This document shows positions 1 to 8,816 of a stretch of 49,306 nt of DNA, piece by piece. The translations under genes and the position numbers were made by a program. Numbering within the stretch: the stretch's first letter is position 1; the number at the start of each line of letters is the position of its first letter. The notes beneath the pieces are model-generated. The model was given only the letters and a program-made list of their open reading frames with translations. It was not told where the DNA came from and ran no database searches. The stretch covers positions 1-49,306 of the forward strand of contig JALORD010000007.1 of assembly GCA_025459145.1 (NCBI GenBank). The letters run 5' to 3'. The DNA comes from Pirellulaceae bacterium (lineage in GTDB: Bacteria > Planctomycetota > Planctomycetia > Pirellulales > Pirellulaceae).

Positions 1-639
1 CAGCACTTGCTCGCGGGTCGGGAGCTTGTCGAATATTTCCTTGAGCTGCAAGAGAGCCGGCTTGCCGCCGAGTTCGTAGATAATGTTCCGCTCGGCTTTG
101 GTCACGACAAAATGCCGGCCGATCGGACGGCAGCCTTGCGAAACGACCGTCCGCAGCCGGATTGGGCCCGAAACAAGCACTGCGACGCACCCTTCGGCCA
201 GCGTTTGTCTTCCCAGGAACAGTCGATTTTCGCCCGGCTCGGCCCCGCCGCTAGCCATGCCGCCAATGACGGGAATGCCCGGGCGGTCCTCGTTGAGCCG
301 GTCGAGGAGCAGATCGGCCGGAAACGAGAACGGCTCGCCCAAGAGGAGCAAGAACGTTCCCTCCGGCCACTCGCCCGCCAGCTGGTCGGGCCATCCCTGA
401 ATGACGCCCCCTTCGCGAGTTCGCTCAAACTGCAGATGAAACGCCGACGTTTCGACTCCCGGCCAATGGGCGACCCACAGCGCCTGAGCGGCGATCTGCT
501 CGGCGTCACCATAGGCTTGCGAAACGAACAGCACCGCGAGGTCAACTGAGCCGCCGACTTGTTCGCGCGCCGCGTGACAGATTTCCTGCAAGGCAGCCGC
601 AGCTTCCTCGCGCGTCGAGAGTGCCGAAGCGCAGCGCAT
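1..639 (-). CDS. FIST-domain protein, 3' end outside the window
   Basis: The reading frame is open from the start codon to the window edge, so the gene is partial at its C-terminus (213 codons present). The translation begins MRCASALSTREEAA, continues through DLAVLFVSQAYGDA and reaches GCRPIGRHFVVTKAERN and IYELGGKPAL. This is the pattern of the FIST N domain, a putative small-ligand sensory domain. I chose the ATG at 639 because family members typically start at the M-x-WASALS position; an in-frame ATG at 663 adds eight residues. No clear Shine-Dalgarno is seen at either. The gene is divergent from the sulfatase. No FIST_C or signalling output domain is visible in the part present, so its partner is unknown. 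Confidence 0.85.
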   Translation of the reverse strand, partial: MRCASALSTREEAAAALQEICHAAREQVGGSVDLAVLFVSQAYGDAEQIAAQALWVAHWPGVETSAFHLQFERTREGGVIQGWPDQLAGEWPEGTFLLLLGEPFSFPADLLLDRLNEDRPGIPVIGGMASGGAEPGENRLFLGRQTLAEGCVAVLVSGPIRLRTVVSQGCRPIGRHFVVTKAERNIIYELGGKPALLQLKEIFDKLPTREQVL

Positions 640-1010
640 GGTGGAAGAGAGAGAGAGAGGCATATCCAACCCGTGGCCCGAGCGACAAGCGATGAGAGCG
701 CTCGATCGATTCGTGCCTGACCTCGAGAATCGCCGCTGGAGACAGGCACAAGATCAGAACCGAGCAGCCAAGACTCCTGAATCATAGTCGTCTGGCGCGG
801 CCGATGCTACCGGCAAAAAGATCGCGAGTGCGCGCTGGCCGCGTTCGCCGCGTCAAGACGATTCGACTGATCTTGTCGGAGAGCGCACGCAGCGTGGCGG
901 TCTGGGAAGACACTATACTGAGCGCCGCGACTCGCGATGCCGCAGTTCCGCTCGGTGCTTGCGGACGAGTCGGTTCCTCTATCTGGGCGTCCCTTCCTGG
1001 AGATCCGACG
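640..1010. other. Divergent intergenic region
   Basis: This 371-nt gap separates the FIST gene from the sulfatase. A frame open upstream of the sulfatase start runs through part of it, but its translation is arginine-rich with no domain and I do not count it. A TATACT hexamer at 914-919 resembles a -10 box, but no matching -35 lies 16-18 nt upstream. A GGAG Shine-Dalgarno at about 999-1002 belongs to the sulfatase. Confidence 0.5.
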
Positions 1011-2417
1011 ATGCGGTACCTGACTTGGCTAATCGTATGGTGTGGGAGCTTGTGCGGGGCGTGTTCAGTCCTCGCAGCCCGGCCCAATATCCTGGTGATC
1101 GTGGGCGACGACATGGGGTATGCCGACATCGGCGTGCACGGCTGTCAGGATATTCCCACGCCGCATCTCGATTCGCTGGCGGCGCATGGCATCCGCTGCA
1201 CTAGCGGCTACGTGAGCGGGCCGTACTGCAGCCCCACGCGCGCGGGGCTATTGACCGGCCGGTACCAGCAGCGGTTTGGCCACGAGTTCAATCCCGGCCC
1301 CGACCCGACTGGCGACATCGGCCTCCCGCTCACGGAAACGACGCTGGCCGATCGCCTGCAGAAAGCGGGTTATGCCACTGGGATGGTCGGAAAGTGGCAT
1401 CTGGGCAATGCGGACAAGTTTCATCCGCTCAATCGCGGATTCGACGAGTTCTATGGATTCTTGGGCGGGGCCCGGTCGTTCTTTCCGCTGGCCGCCGGTA
1501 AAGGGGGGAATGCGGGCGTCAAGATGTTTCGAGGGAGGGAGGTCGTTCCGGAGGATCAGCCCTACACGACCGACACGTTTGCCCGCGAAGCAACCGCATT
1601 CATCGAACGCCACGCTCAGCACGAATGGTTCCTCTACCTGCCGTTCAATGCGGTGCATACGCCGATGCATGCCACCGAGAAATACCTGGCCCGCTTTGCG
1701 GAGGTCGAGCCCGCCAACCGGCGAACTTACTGCGCGATGATGTCGGCCATGGATGACGCGATCGGCGCGGTGCTGGCCAAGCTGGCGGAGCGCAAACTCA
1801 CCGAGAACACACTGATTTTCTTCATCAGCGATAACGGTGGCCCGCCCGTGAACGCCTCGAACAATGGAACGCTTCGCGGATTCAAGGCCCAGACCTGGGA
1901 GGGAGGAATTCGGGTCCCGTTCCTCGTGCAGTGGCCGGGAAAGCTGCCCGCGGGGAAGGTGTACGACGAGCCTGTCATCCAACTCGACATCGGGCCGACA
2001 GCCCTGGCGGCCGTTGGTGCTGCCGCCGGCGACGCCAGGTTCGATGGCGTCAATCTGCTTCCATATTTCTCCGGGGAGGCGAGTGGCCCGCCGCACGAAT
2101 CGCTGTTCTGGCGGTTCGGCGATCAGATGGCGATTCGCCATGGCAACTACAAACTCGTCAACGGACGAGGCGCAGCCGGTCCGATGCTCTTCGACCTGGC
2201 GGCCGACATCGGCGAGCAGCGCGATCTCCTGGCCGCGAAGCCCGAGGTGGCCAAGGATCTCCAGACCCGTTACGACGCCTGGAATGCCACGCTCGAAAAT
2301 CCGCGATGGGGACAGCCCAACCGCCAACTCGGCACATTCAAGAAAAAGGCGGGACAAAACAAAGCTGGACAGAAGAAGGCAGGAAAGAAAACTCGAAGTA
2401 AAACCCAAGTCGATTGA
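1011..2417 (+). CDS. Secreted sulfatase (arylsulfatase family)
   Basis: A 468-aa sulfatase that hydrolyses sulfate esters, probably of polysaccharides, outside the cytoplasm. It starts with a signal peptide ending near SVLAA (residue 23), followed by PNILVIVGDDMGYAD, where Asp33-Asp34 are metal ligands. C73-S-P-T-R77 is the Cys-type sulfatase signature, whose cysteine is converted to formylglycine by a separate maturase. KWHLG and the DNGG stretch (FFISDNGGPPVN) are further active-site motifs. The ATG at 1011 has GGAG about 8 nt upstream and directly precedes the signal peptide. The last 26 residues are a lysine-rich tail (FKKKAGQNKAGQKKAGKK) beyond the usual C-terminal subdomain. Substrate unknown. 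Confidence 0.93.
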   Translation: MRYLTWLIVWCGSLCGACSVLAARPNILVIVGDDMGYADIGVHGCQDIPTPHLDSLAAHGIRCTSGYVSGPYCSPTRAGLLTGRYQQRFGHEFNPGPDPTGDIGLPLTETTLADRLQKAGYATGMVGKWHLGNADKFHPLNRGFDEFYGFLGGARSFFPLAAGKGGNAGVKMFRGREVVPEDQPYTTDTFAREATAFIERHAQHEWFLYLPFNAVHTPMHATEKYLARFAEVEPANRRTYCAMMSAMDDAIGAVLAKLAERKLTENTLIFFISDNGGPPVNASNNGTLRGFKAQTWEGGIRVPFLVQWPGKLPAGKVYDEPVIQLDIGPTALAAVGAAAGDARFDGVNLLPYFSGEASGPPHESLFWRFGDQMAIRHGNYKLVNGRGAAGPMLFDLAADIGEQRDLLAAKPEVAKDLQTRYDAWNATLENPRWGQPNRQLGTFKKKAGQNKAGQKKAGKKTRSKTQVD

Positions 2418-2435
2418 TTTGCCCGCCTCCCGACT

Positions 2436-2777
2436 TCACGCGCGGCGGCCAGCTCGTTCCTTCTCAATCGACTCTCCCCAGGCGTGCATGGCCATGAGCA
2501 CTGGCTTGAGTTTGCGGCCCAGCGGCGTGAGCGAGTACTCGACTTTAGGCGGAATCTGCTCGTAAACGCGGCGGTGAATCACGCCGTCGCGCTCGAGTTC
2601 GCGGAGCTGTTTGGCCAGCGTCCGCGCGGAGACTCCGGCGAGCGCTTTGGCGAGTTGGCCGAAACGCTGGGTACCGTCCATCAGTGCATGCAGGACGAGC
2701 ACCTTCCAGCGGCCGCCGATCACGTCGAGCGTCGTTTCGACCGGGCAGCCGGCTGTTTTTTTCTCGGGGCGCATCAT
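2436..2777 (-). CDS. HxlR-family transcriptional regulator
   Basis: A 113-aa winged-helix regulator. The family hallmarks are CPVETTLDVIGGRWKVLVL near the N-terminus (Cys11 is often a redox sensor in HxlR/YodB-type proteins), RFGQLAKALAGVSARTLAKQL as the recognition helix region and YSLTPLGRKLKPVL in the wing. Full length for the family. Two consecutive ATGs (2777 and 2774) are possible starts. It converges on the sulfatase with an 18-nt gap and is divergent from the YcaC-like hydrolase at 2946. Local regulators of this family commonly repress the divergent gene, so it probably controls the cassette at 2946-6165; that is inference. Confidence 0.93.
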   Translation of the reverse strand: MMRPEKKTAGCPVETTLDVIGGRWKVLVLHALMDGTQRFGQLAKALAGVSARTLAKQLRELERDGVIHRRVYEQIPPKVEYSLTPLGRKLKPVLMAMHAWGESIEKERAGRRA

Positions 2778-2790
2778 CGAGATTCTACTC

Positions 2791-2814
2791 GGTAACCCAT
2801 AGGTAACTACTTAC
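2791..2814. promoter_or_regulatory. Candidate HxlR operator
   Basis: Two GGTAAC hexamers, at 2791-2796 and 2802-2807, are spaced 11 bp apart, about one helical turn. The second leads into GTAACTACTTAC, which has GTAA/TTAC symmetry. The site lies just upstream of the hxlR start, between the divergent genes. HxlR/YodB proteins bind short AT-containing inverted repeats of this general type. Position and symmetry are the only support. Confidence 0.4.
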
Positions 2815-2945
2815 ACAGACGCCCATACTTGCTCATTCGCCTGTGCTGCTGGTAGAAGCCAGGGTACGAAGTCGCCCGGCGTCGTGCTACCCAGTGTCGT
2901 GCTTCCCGGCAGCCTTCGCTGCCCACTCCATTTCGCGAGGATTCT

Positions 2946-3572
2946 ATGGCCGCTCTTTCCGATTCCCGGCTCTCGATCGACGATGCTGCCGTGCTCCTGG
3001 TCGATCACCAGGTCGGACTCTGTTCCCTGGTGCAGGACTATGCGCCGGACGAGTTCAAGAACAATGTGCTCGCCTTGGCCGATATTGCCAAGCTCTTCAA
3101 GCTGCCGACGATCCTGACCACCAGCTTCGAGCAGGGGCCCAACGGCGTCTTGCTGCCTGAGCTCGTGGCGATGTTTCCCGATGCGCCGTTTATTCCTCGT
3201 CCGGGACAGATCAACGCCTGGGACAATGAGGACTTTGTGAAAGCCGTGAAGGCGACCGGCCGCAAACAACTCGTCATTGCGGGCGTTGTCACCGATGTGT
3301 GTGTCGCATTTCCGACGTTGTCGGCGCTAGCGGAGGGGTACCAGGTGTTCGTCGTGTGCGATGCCTCGGGCACCTTCAACAAATCGGTCCGCGATGCGGC
3401 ACTCATGCGGATGGCACACGCGGGCGCGGTCATGACCAACTGGTTCGCCGTCGCCTGCGAGCTGCAACGCGATTGGCGGCGCGACATGGAAGGTCTGGGA
3501 ACGCTCCTCGCGAACCACCTGCCGGCTTACAAGAACCTGATGACGGCGTATAGCACGACCGCCAAGCGGTAA
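2946..3572 (+). CDS. Isochorismatase-fold hydrolase, YcaC-like
   Basis: A 208-aa cysteine hydrolase of the isochorismatase superfamily. AVLLVDHQVGLCSLV carries the catalytic Asp20, and VIAGVVTDVCVAFPTLSA carries the nucleophile Cys119 preceded by the usual cis-peptide region. The segment FIPRPGQINAWDNEDF and the ending DASGTFNKSVRDAALMRM are typical of the YcaC subgroup, whose natural substrate is not established. A GAGGA Shine-Dalgarno lies just before the ATG. It is followed 90 nt later by the ABM-domain gene on the same strand and is divergent from hxlR, so it is probably the first gene of a regulated operon. Cytoplasmic. Confidence 0.92.
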   Translation: MAALSDSRLSIDDAAVLLVDHQVGLCSLVQDYAPDEFKNNVLALADIAKLFKLPTILTTSFEQGPNGVLLPELVAMFPDAPFIPRPGQINAWDNEDFVKAVKATGRKQLVIAGVVTDVCVAFPTLSALAEGYQVFVVCDASGTFNKSVRDAALMRMAHAGAVMTNWFAVACELQRDWRRDMEGLGTLLANHLPAYKNLMTAYSTTAKR

Positions 3573-3662
3573 CAGGCGTGCCCTGGCGAAAAGCGGCACG
3601 CGGACTGCTTCGGGACGAGGGCGGTCCTCCCGAAGCGGGACCGGAAACCGAGGAGCTGCGCC

Positions 3663-4274
3663 ATGCAGGAGCCGGTTGCGACAGCGGCGAACGATACGCC
3701 CGAGGACGCCCCGATCACGGTGAACATCGTCCGCACCGTTCGCCACGGTCACCAGGATGCATTCGAAGGACTCGTTCGTCGGTTCATTCCCGTGGCGCTT
3801 ACATTTCCCGGCCACCTCGGGGTGCATGTCGTCAAGCCGGCGGCCCGCGGCTCGCGCGATTACCACGTGGTGATCAAGTTCGCCACGACGGCCCAGTGGC
3901 GGAGCTTTCGCGACTGGCCGCCGTACGTGCAGTTTCGGGCCGAAATCGAACCGCTCCTCGAACGCGAGCCGTGCATTCACGAAATGGTGGGGCTTGAGAG
4001 TTGGTTTACGTTGCCCGGTGCTCCTGCCTTGCGCCCGCTGCCCAAATGGAAAATGGCGCTCGTGACACTCCTGGCCGTTTATCCGACCAGCCTGCTCATC
4101 ACCACGCTGCTCAGGCCGCGGGTCACCCATTGGCCGCTGGCGCTTCAGAACTTGCTGTTTGCGGCCACGATGGTGGGTCTGCTCACGTGGCTTGTCATGC
4201 CGTTCGTCACGCATGTCTTGGCCCCCTGGCTCTATTACCCGGCCGATTCGGGCGACACTCCCCGCAAGGAATAG
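3663..4274 (+). CDS. ABM-domain protein with C-terminal membrane segments
   Basis: 203 aa. Residues about 18-115 resemble the dimeric alpha/beta antibiotic-biosynthesis-monooxygenase fold (VNIVRTVRHGHQDAFEGLVRRF, then HLGVHVVKP, then YHVVIKFATTAQWRSFRDW). After a proline-rich linker come two hydrophobic segments, about 128-150 (MALVTLLAVYPTSLLITTLL) and 160-187, so the domain is anchored in the membrane. A GAGGAG Shine-Dalgarno precedes the ATG. ABM domains include quinone and flavin oxygenases and heme-degrading enzymes, but no catalytic residues can be assigned here. The amidohydrolase begins 5 nt after its stop, which points to cotranscription. Confidence 0.8.
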   Translation: MQEPVATAANDTPEDAPITVNIVRTVRHGHQDAFEGLVRRFIPVALTFPGHLGVHVVKPAARGSRDYHVVIKFATTAQWRSFRDWPPYVQFRAEIEPLLEREPCIHEMVGLESWFTLPGAPALRPLPKWKMALVTLLAVYPTSLLITTLLRPRVTHWPLALQNLLFAATMVGLLTWLVMPFVTHVLAPWLYYPADSGDTPRKE

Positions 4275-4278
4275 TCTG

Positions 4279-6165
4279 ATGACCACGGCATCTGCGGCTC
4301 CCCAAGTCATTTTGCACAACGGCTCGATTCGCACGCTCGACCCGGCTCATCCCGAAGTGCAAGCGGTCGCCTTCGCGGGAGACAAAATCACCGCCATCGG
4401 CGGGAGTGCCGAGTTGCTCCGCCTGGGGGATGTCAAAACGCAGAAAATCGATCTGCAAGGCCGTACGGTCATTCCGGGACTCAACGACACCCATCTGCAC
4501 CTGATCCGGGGCGGGCTCAATTTCAACATGGAGTTGCGGTGGGACGGCGTCCCGTCGCTCGCCGATGCCCTGCGGATGCTCCGCGAACAGGCGCGCCGCA
4601 CGCCGCCGCCGCAGTGGGTTCGCGTCGTGGGAGGATGGTGCGAGCTGCAATTTGCCGAACGACGTTTGCCGACGCTTGCAGAGCTCAACGAGGCCGCGCC
4701 CGAGACGCCGGTGTTTGTTCTGCACTTGTACGACCGGGCGCTCCTCAATCAAGCCGCCTTGCGAGCCGTCGGATATACGAGGGACACCCCCGATCCTCCC
4801 GGCGGGCAGATCGAGCGCGACAAAGCAGGCAACCCGACGGGACTGCTCGTGGCCAAACCCAATGCGACCATTCTCTACAAGACACTGGCACTCGGCCCCC
4901 AACTGCCGCTCGACGACCAGGAGAATTCCACTCGCCACTTCATGCGCGAACTGAATCGCCTGGGAATCACCAGTGCGATCGACGCCGGTGGTGGATTTCA
5001 GAACTATCCTGACGACTACGCCGTCGTGGAGAAGTTGCACCGCCAAGGGGAGCTGACTGTCCGCATCGCGTACAACCTGTTCACGCAGCGGCCGCAGCAG
5101 GAGCTCGACGACTTTCGCCGTTGGGCCCGGATGACGAAGCCGGGAACTGGCGACCATTTCTACCGGATGAACGGCGCGGGAGAGATGCTCTCGTTTTCCG
5201 CGGCCGATTTCGAAGATTTTCTCGAACCGCGGCCCGAACTCGCCGCTACGCTCGAACAGGAATTGCACGCCGTAGTAAGCCACCTGGCCGCCAGCCGCTG
5301 GCCGTTCCGCCTGCATGCCACATACGACGAGTCGATCGGCCGATTTCTCGATGTTTTCGAGTCGGTTCATCGCGATATCCCCCTGACGGGACTGCACTGG
5401 TTCTTCGACCATGCCGAGACCGTCAGCACGCGGAATCTCGAGCGGATCAAGCGGCTCGGGGGCGGCATCGCGATTCAGCATCGGATGGCCTACCAGGGTG
5501 AGTACTTCGTGAACCGCTACGGGGCCAAGGCCGCGGAGCGGACGCCGCCGATTGCGGAAATGTTGCGGATGGGCATCCCCGTTGCCGCGGGAACCGACGC
5601 CACTCGAGTCGCCAGCTACAATCCCTGGGTTTGCCTCCACTGGCTCGTAACCGGGCAGACCGTCGGCGGGACGAACCTCTATCCCACAGCGAATCTCCTG
5701 AGTCGCGATGCAGCCCTCCGTCTCTTTACGCAAGCCGGCGGCTGGTTTTCTTCCGAGGAAGGAACCAAAGGTTCAATCGAAGTGGGGAAATTGGCCGACC
5801 TCGCCGTCTTGTCGGACGACTACTTCACGGTCGCGCCCAATCGCATCAAACAGATCGAGTCGTTGCTGACATTCGTCGGGGGAAAGGCTGTCTATGCGAG
5901 GGAGCCGTTTGAGTCCCTAGCGCCTCCGCCGCTGCCAGTGAGCCCCGACTGGTCCCCCGTGGGTGTTTACGGCGGGTACCACCGCGTCGCCGATAATGCG
6001 CCAGGTGCTCGATCACAACGAGCCATCGCCGAGCGGACCTTAGCCTCGCAAACTTCCCCGGCGGCGGTTCGGCACTGGCTCGACGCGCTGCTCAGCCGTG
6101 GCCGGCGGCCTTCGCATGGGGCCGGCCTGTGGGGGGAAGCAGGTTGCGGTTGTTGGGCCTTTTAA
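4279..6165 (+). CDS. YtcJ-like amidohydrolase
   Basis: A 628-aa metal-dependent hydrolase of the amidohydrolase 3 subgroup. GRTVIPGLNDTHLHLIRGG supplies the HxH metal ligands, LHWFFDHAETV and GIAIQHRMAYQ lie in the barrel, and AAGTDATRVASYNPW supplies the late conserved Asp. EVGKLADLAVLSDDYF is the usual return into the small beta domain. The protein ends in a Cys-Gly-Cys-containing tail (GEAGCGCWAF). The start at 4279 gives the expected VILHNGSIRTLDP near the N-terminus. It follows the ABM gene by 5 nt and is the last gene of the hxlR-linked group. Substrate unknown; amides and cyclic amides are typical for the family. Confidence 0.92.
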   Translation: MTTASAAPQVILHNGSIRTLDPAHPEVQAVAFAGDKITAIGGSAELLRLGDVKTQKIDLQGRTVIPGLNDTHLHLIRGGLNFNMELRWDGVPSLADALRMLREQARRTPPPQWVRVVGGWCELQFAERRLPTLAELNEAAPETPVFVLHLYDRALLNQAALRAVGYTRDTPDPPGGQIERDKAGNPTGLLVAKPNATILYKTLALGPQLPLDDQENSTRHFMRELNRLGITSAIDAGGGFQNYPDDYAVVEKLHRQGELTVRIAYNLFTQRPQQELDDFRRWARMTKPGTGDHFYRMNGAGEMLSFSAADFEDFLEPRPELAATLEQELHAVVSHLAASRWPFRLHATYDESIGRFLDVFESVHRDIPLTGLHWFFDHAETVSTRNLERIKRLGGGIAIQHRMAYQGEYFVNRYGAKAAERTPPIAEMLRMGIPVAAGTDATRVASYNPWVCLHWLVTGQTVGGTNLYPTANLLSRDAALRLFTQAGGWFSSEEGTKGSIEVGKLADLAVLSDDYFTVAPNRIKQIESLLTFVGGKAVYAREPFESLAPPPLPVSPDWSPVGVYGGYHRVADNAPGARSQRAIAERTLASQTSPAAVRHWLDALLSRGRRPSHGAGLWGEAGCGCWAF

Positions 6166-6462
6166 CAATCGCCGGTGAGGTGTGGCAGTCACTTGGAGGC
6201 GGCAGCAACCGAAAATTCCGCTTCATTGATACGGCCGACATGATCCCGGAGGCGAACTTCCGCCGCGGAGCAGTTTCCGGGGCTTGTTGGTTTTGCTTTC
6301 GAGGCGGAATCGAAGTATCCATTTCATTAGGCCGCTTGGCTCCATTCGGGACAACGGTCCGCGCTCTTCGCGCCTCATCTACATGCCCTCGTCTGCCGCG
6401 CCCTACCGGTACTTCACATCGCTGGTTTAGCAAGCGGCCTTCAGCCCCCGGAGAATTCTCCC

Positions 6463-7143
6463 ATGTGCTTCTATCCACCAAGGTTCCCGGTTTGCGCGCT
6501 GGGAACGTCGCTCCTGCGTCCAAAACTAGTGTCAATGCTGGCAGGCATCCTGGCATCGATCGCGCTTGTGCCCGCCACGGGACAGACCCAAGAGGGGACG
6601 CACGTCTGGCGTATCGAGGAGGAGTGGGAACTGGTCGTCGCCGATCCGGACTCGAGCACCGTCGGTCCCCAGGTGACCTGCACGATTTCACCGCGCGGCG
6701 ACCTGGCGGGGCAGTACGCCACGTTCGACCTGAATCATCGTTCGGCCCCGACGTTCATGGCGGGCGGCGTGCACCTGCATCTGTGGCACGGCGAGTCGCG
6801 GACCGCGACGATCAGCCGAGGGAGCACTGCGGTGCTGGCCACTTCCAACGAAACGATCCGCTGGAAAACCGTGATGACGCTGCAGGACGGCGTGCTGACC
6901 GTCGATATCGACGACGGCACCTCCGCCACCTGGGGCGATTTCGGCAATAGCGTCTTGTACTCCGTCAACACGACGCTCACCAATCTCGACCTCTATTCCG
7001 CCGATGTTTCGGCCGCCAATTCGGGCGTAGGTTTCGCCTCGAATCGGGTTCAGTCGCTCAAGCTGAAGCGGGTCACGGGGCACCTGTCGACCGGCCAGAC
7101 CGTGGTCGACTCGACCGAACGGGTCGTCCACTCGCTCGACTAG
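6463..7143 (+). CDS. Predicted exported protein of unknown function
   Basis: 226 aa, no family recognised. An N-terminal hydrophobic stretch (LVSMLAGILASIALVPATG, about 23-40) suggests export, after a long n-region. The ATG at 6463 has a GGAG about 10 nt upstream; an internal ATG at 6535 would give a more conventional signal peptide. The rest (THVWRIEEEWELVVADPDS, then NHRSAPTFMAGGVHLHLW, then AVLATSNETIRWKT) looks beta-rich and soluble. The TadG-like gene follows 70 nt later on the same strand, so the two may be cotranscribed and act at the cell surface. That link is inference. Confidence 0.75.
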   Translation: MCFYPPRFPVCALGTSLLRPKLVSMLAGILASIALVPATGQTQEGTHVWRIEEEWELVVADPDSSTVGPQVTCTISPRGDLAGQYATFDLNHRSAPTFMAGGVHLHLWHGESRTATISRGSTAVLATSNETIRWKTVMTLQDGVLTVDIDDGTSATWGDFGNSVLYSVNTTLTNLDLYSADVSAANSGVGFASNRVQSLKLKRVTGHLSTGQTVVDSTERVVHSLD

Positions 7144-7213
7144 TCGCCCGCGCGGCGCCGCCGCTACTGCGTGCCCGAGAACCCTTCAGCCATTCCGCAC
7201 GGGAGAGCATTGC

Positions 7214-8371
7214 ATGAAAAAGCTTCCATCGCGCCAGCGCGCCAAACGACGGGGAACAATCCTCGTGCTGTCGGCCTTCCTGATGATCGTCATGCTGGCG
7301 GCGGTCGCCTTTGCGGTCGATCTGGGCTACGTCTTCAACTGCCGCAACCAGATGCAGCGTTGTGCCGACGCTTCGGCCATCGCAGCGACATGGGAGCTGA
7401 TCGACGAACAAGCGCCCGAGGGATTCGCTTCCGCCGAGGAACTGGAAGCAGCGGCCCGATCGACCGCAGGCGTCTATGCCGCGCTGAACCAGGTGTCCCT
7501 GGCCGAACCATCCCTCGCGGTAGAGGACGTTGAAGTCGGTTACCTGGCCGAACCTTCGGACCCGAACTGCCCGCTGGTGCCGCCAAGCGGATCGACGATG
7601 CCCAACGCCGTCCGCGTACGGATTCAGCGGACCGCCGCTCAGAACGGCGAAGTTCCGCTGTTTTTTGCCCGGACGCTGGGGCAAGAAAGCGTCCCCCTGG
7701 TGACGGAGGCGACGGCGGCGCTGCTCAATAGCTTTGGCGGGTTCAAGATGCCCGCCGACGGCTCGAATCTGCAGATGCTGCCTTTCGCCCTCGACCTCGA
7801 TACCTGGAACGGACTCATGAATGGCGCCGGTACCGACCAATACTGCTACGACGCCGAGCGTAACGCATGCATTCCCGGCTCCGACGGAATCCTGGAAGTG
7901 AATCTATACCCGCAAGGGAGCGGAACGCCCGGTAACCGGGGAACGGTCGACATCGGCGGCAGCAACAATAGCACTCGCGATATCGCGCGGCAGATCGTAC
8001 ATGGCGTGAACTCCGACGACATGCAGGCTCTTGAGAGTCAGGGCCGCAGCCTCGAACTGAACGAAAAAGGCTTACTGCCGCTCAATGGCGACACCGGGAT
8101 CAGTGCGGGGGTGAAGGACGAACTGGCGGCAATCATCGGCAAACCGCGAATCATTCCGATCTTTCAATCGGTCACCGGTCCGGGCAATAACGCCGAGTAC
8201 TCGATCTGCATGTTTGCCGGCGTCCGCGTCATGCACGTCAAGCTGACGGGGAGCATGAGCAGCAAAAAGGTGCTGATTCAGCCGTGCAACATCGTCTCAA
8301 AAGGCGGGATCCCCGCACCGGGAGCAACGACCTCGAAATTCATCTATTCACCAGTCTGGCTAGTTCGCTAG
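7214..8371 (+). CDS. TadG-like Flp pilus-associated protein
   Basis: 385 aa. The N-terminus is the putative Tad domain seen in TadE/TadG proteins: a basic start (MKKLPSRQRAKRRGTILVL), one membrane helix at about 16-38 and DLGYVFNCRNQMQRCADAS just after it, the typical pattern of pilus-associated minor proteins. The rest is a long extracytoplasmic domain without recognisable motifs. Shine-Dalgarno GGGAGAG lies upstream of the ATG. No tadA/B/C or flp gene is in the window; a prepilin peptidase lies 10 kb away. It follows the exported unknown and ends before a 445-nt gap. Confidence 0.85.
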   Translation: MKKLPSRQRAKRRGTILVLSAFLMIVMLAAVAFAVDLGYVFNCRNQMQRCADASAIAATWELIDEQAPEGFASAEELEAAARSTAGVYAALNQVSLAEPSLAVEDVEVGYLAEPSDPNCPLVPPSGSTMPNAVRVRIQRTAAQNGEVPLFFARTLGQESVPLVTEATAALLNSFGGFKMPADGSNLQMLPFALDLDTWNGLMNGAGTDQYCYDAERNACIPGSDGILEVNLYPQGSGTPGNRGTVDIGGSNNSTRDIARQIVHGVNSDDMQALESQGRSLELNEKGLLPLNGDTGISAGVKDELAAIIGKPRIIPIFQSVTGPGNNAEYSICMFAGVRVMHVKLTGSMSSKKVLIQPCNIVSKGGIPAPGATTSKFIYSPVWLVR

Positions 8372-8816
8372 GGGGGCGGTGGAAAGCTGTTGCCAATGGG
8401 GTGCTGATTCGCACTTGGCGAATCCAACGGCTCGTGCTGGTCTTTGGCAAGTTGGTTGTCGAGCAGATGAACTGGCCAAGGTTGGGCAGTTCTCGCGGGG
8501 ACGTTCCCAGCTTGTTCTCGGCCGTCGGGCGCGGCGGCGAGCGTACTTTGTAGATTTGTTTCTAACCGCTTGTTGTGAGGGCATCGCCCTTAGTCGCGGC
8601 GTTTCGAACGGCGCGATTCAGCTGAACTTTCTGTTAAATCAGCCCGCAAAGTTAAGCGACAGCAATCGCTGCAAGTGGTTTTCCTGCAATGCCTTGAGGA
8701 ATGTTGCTTGCGGTCGGCGAACGTTGTAGCATCCCGAAGGCGCTCAGCTTAAACGCGCGATCGACAGGCAATCGCTTCAGGTCCATGCAGCCTGAAAGTG
8801 CGATTCCAGCCTGGGG
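8372..8816. other. Long convergent intergenic region
   Basis: No credible gene was found in these 445 nt on either strand; the open frames are arginine- and cysteine-rich and lack domain or signal features. The only structure seen is a hairpin close to the TadG-like stop codon. The stretch 8600-8720 is less GC-rich than its surroundings. Confidence 0.5.
8406..8424 (+). terminator. Possible terminator hairpin after the TadG-like gene
   Basis: A perfect 7-bp stem, GATTCGC/GCGAATC, with a 5-nt loop lies 35 nt after the stop codon. No T-run follows, so intrinsic termination is uncertain. Confidence 0.3.

Noticed and set aside
804-1010. Longer N-terminus for the sulfatase
   Set aside because: It would bury the signal peptide and has an Arg-rich composition; the ATG at 1011 has a Shine-Dalgarno.
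4207-5733. Long open frame (508 codons) antisense to the amidohydrolase
   Set aside because: The plus strand encodes a clear amidohydrolase; the antisense product is Arg/Gly/Val-rich without motifs. Such shadows are expected at this GC content.
8379-8729. 116-codon open frame in the gap after the TadG-like gene
   Set aside because: Cys/Arg-rich, no Shine-Dalgarno, no domain and no signal peptide.
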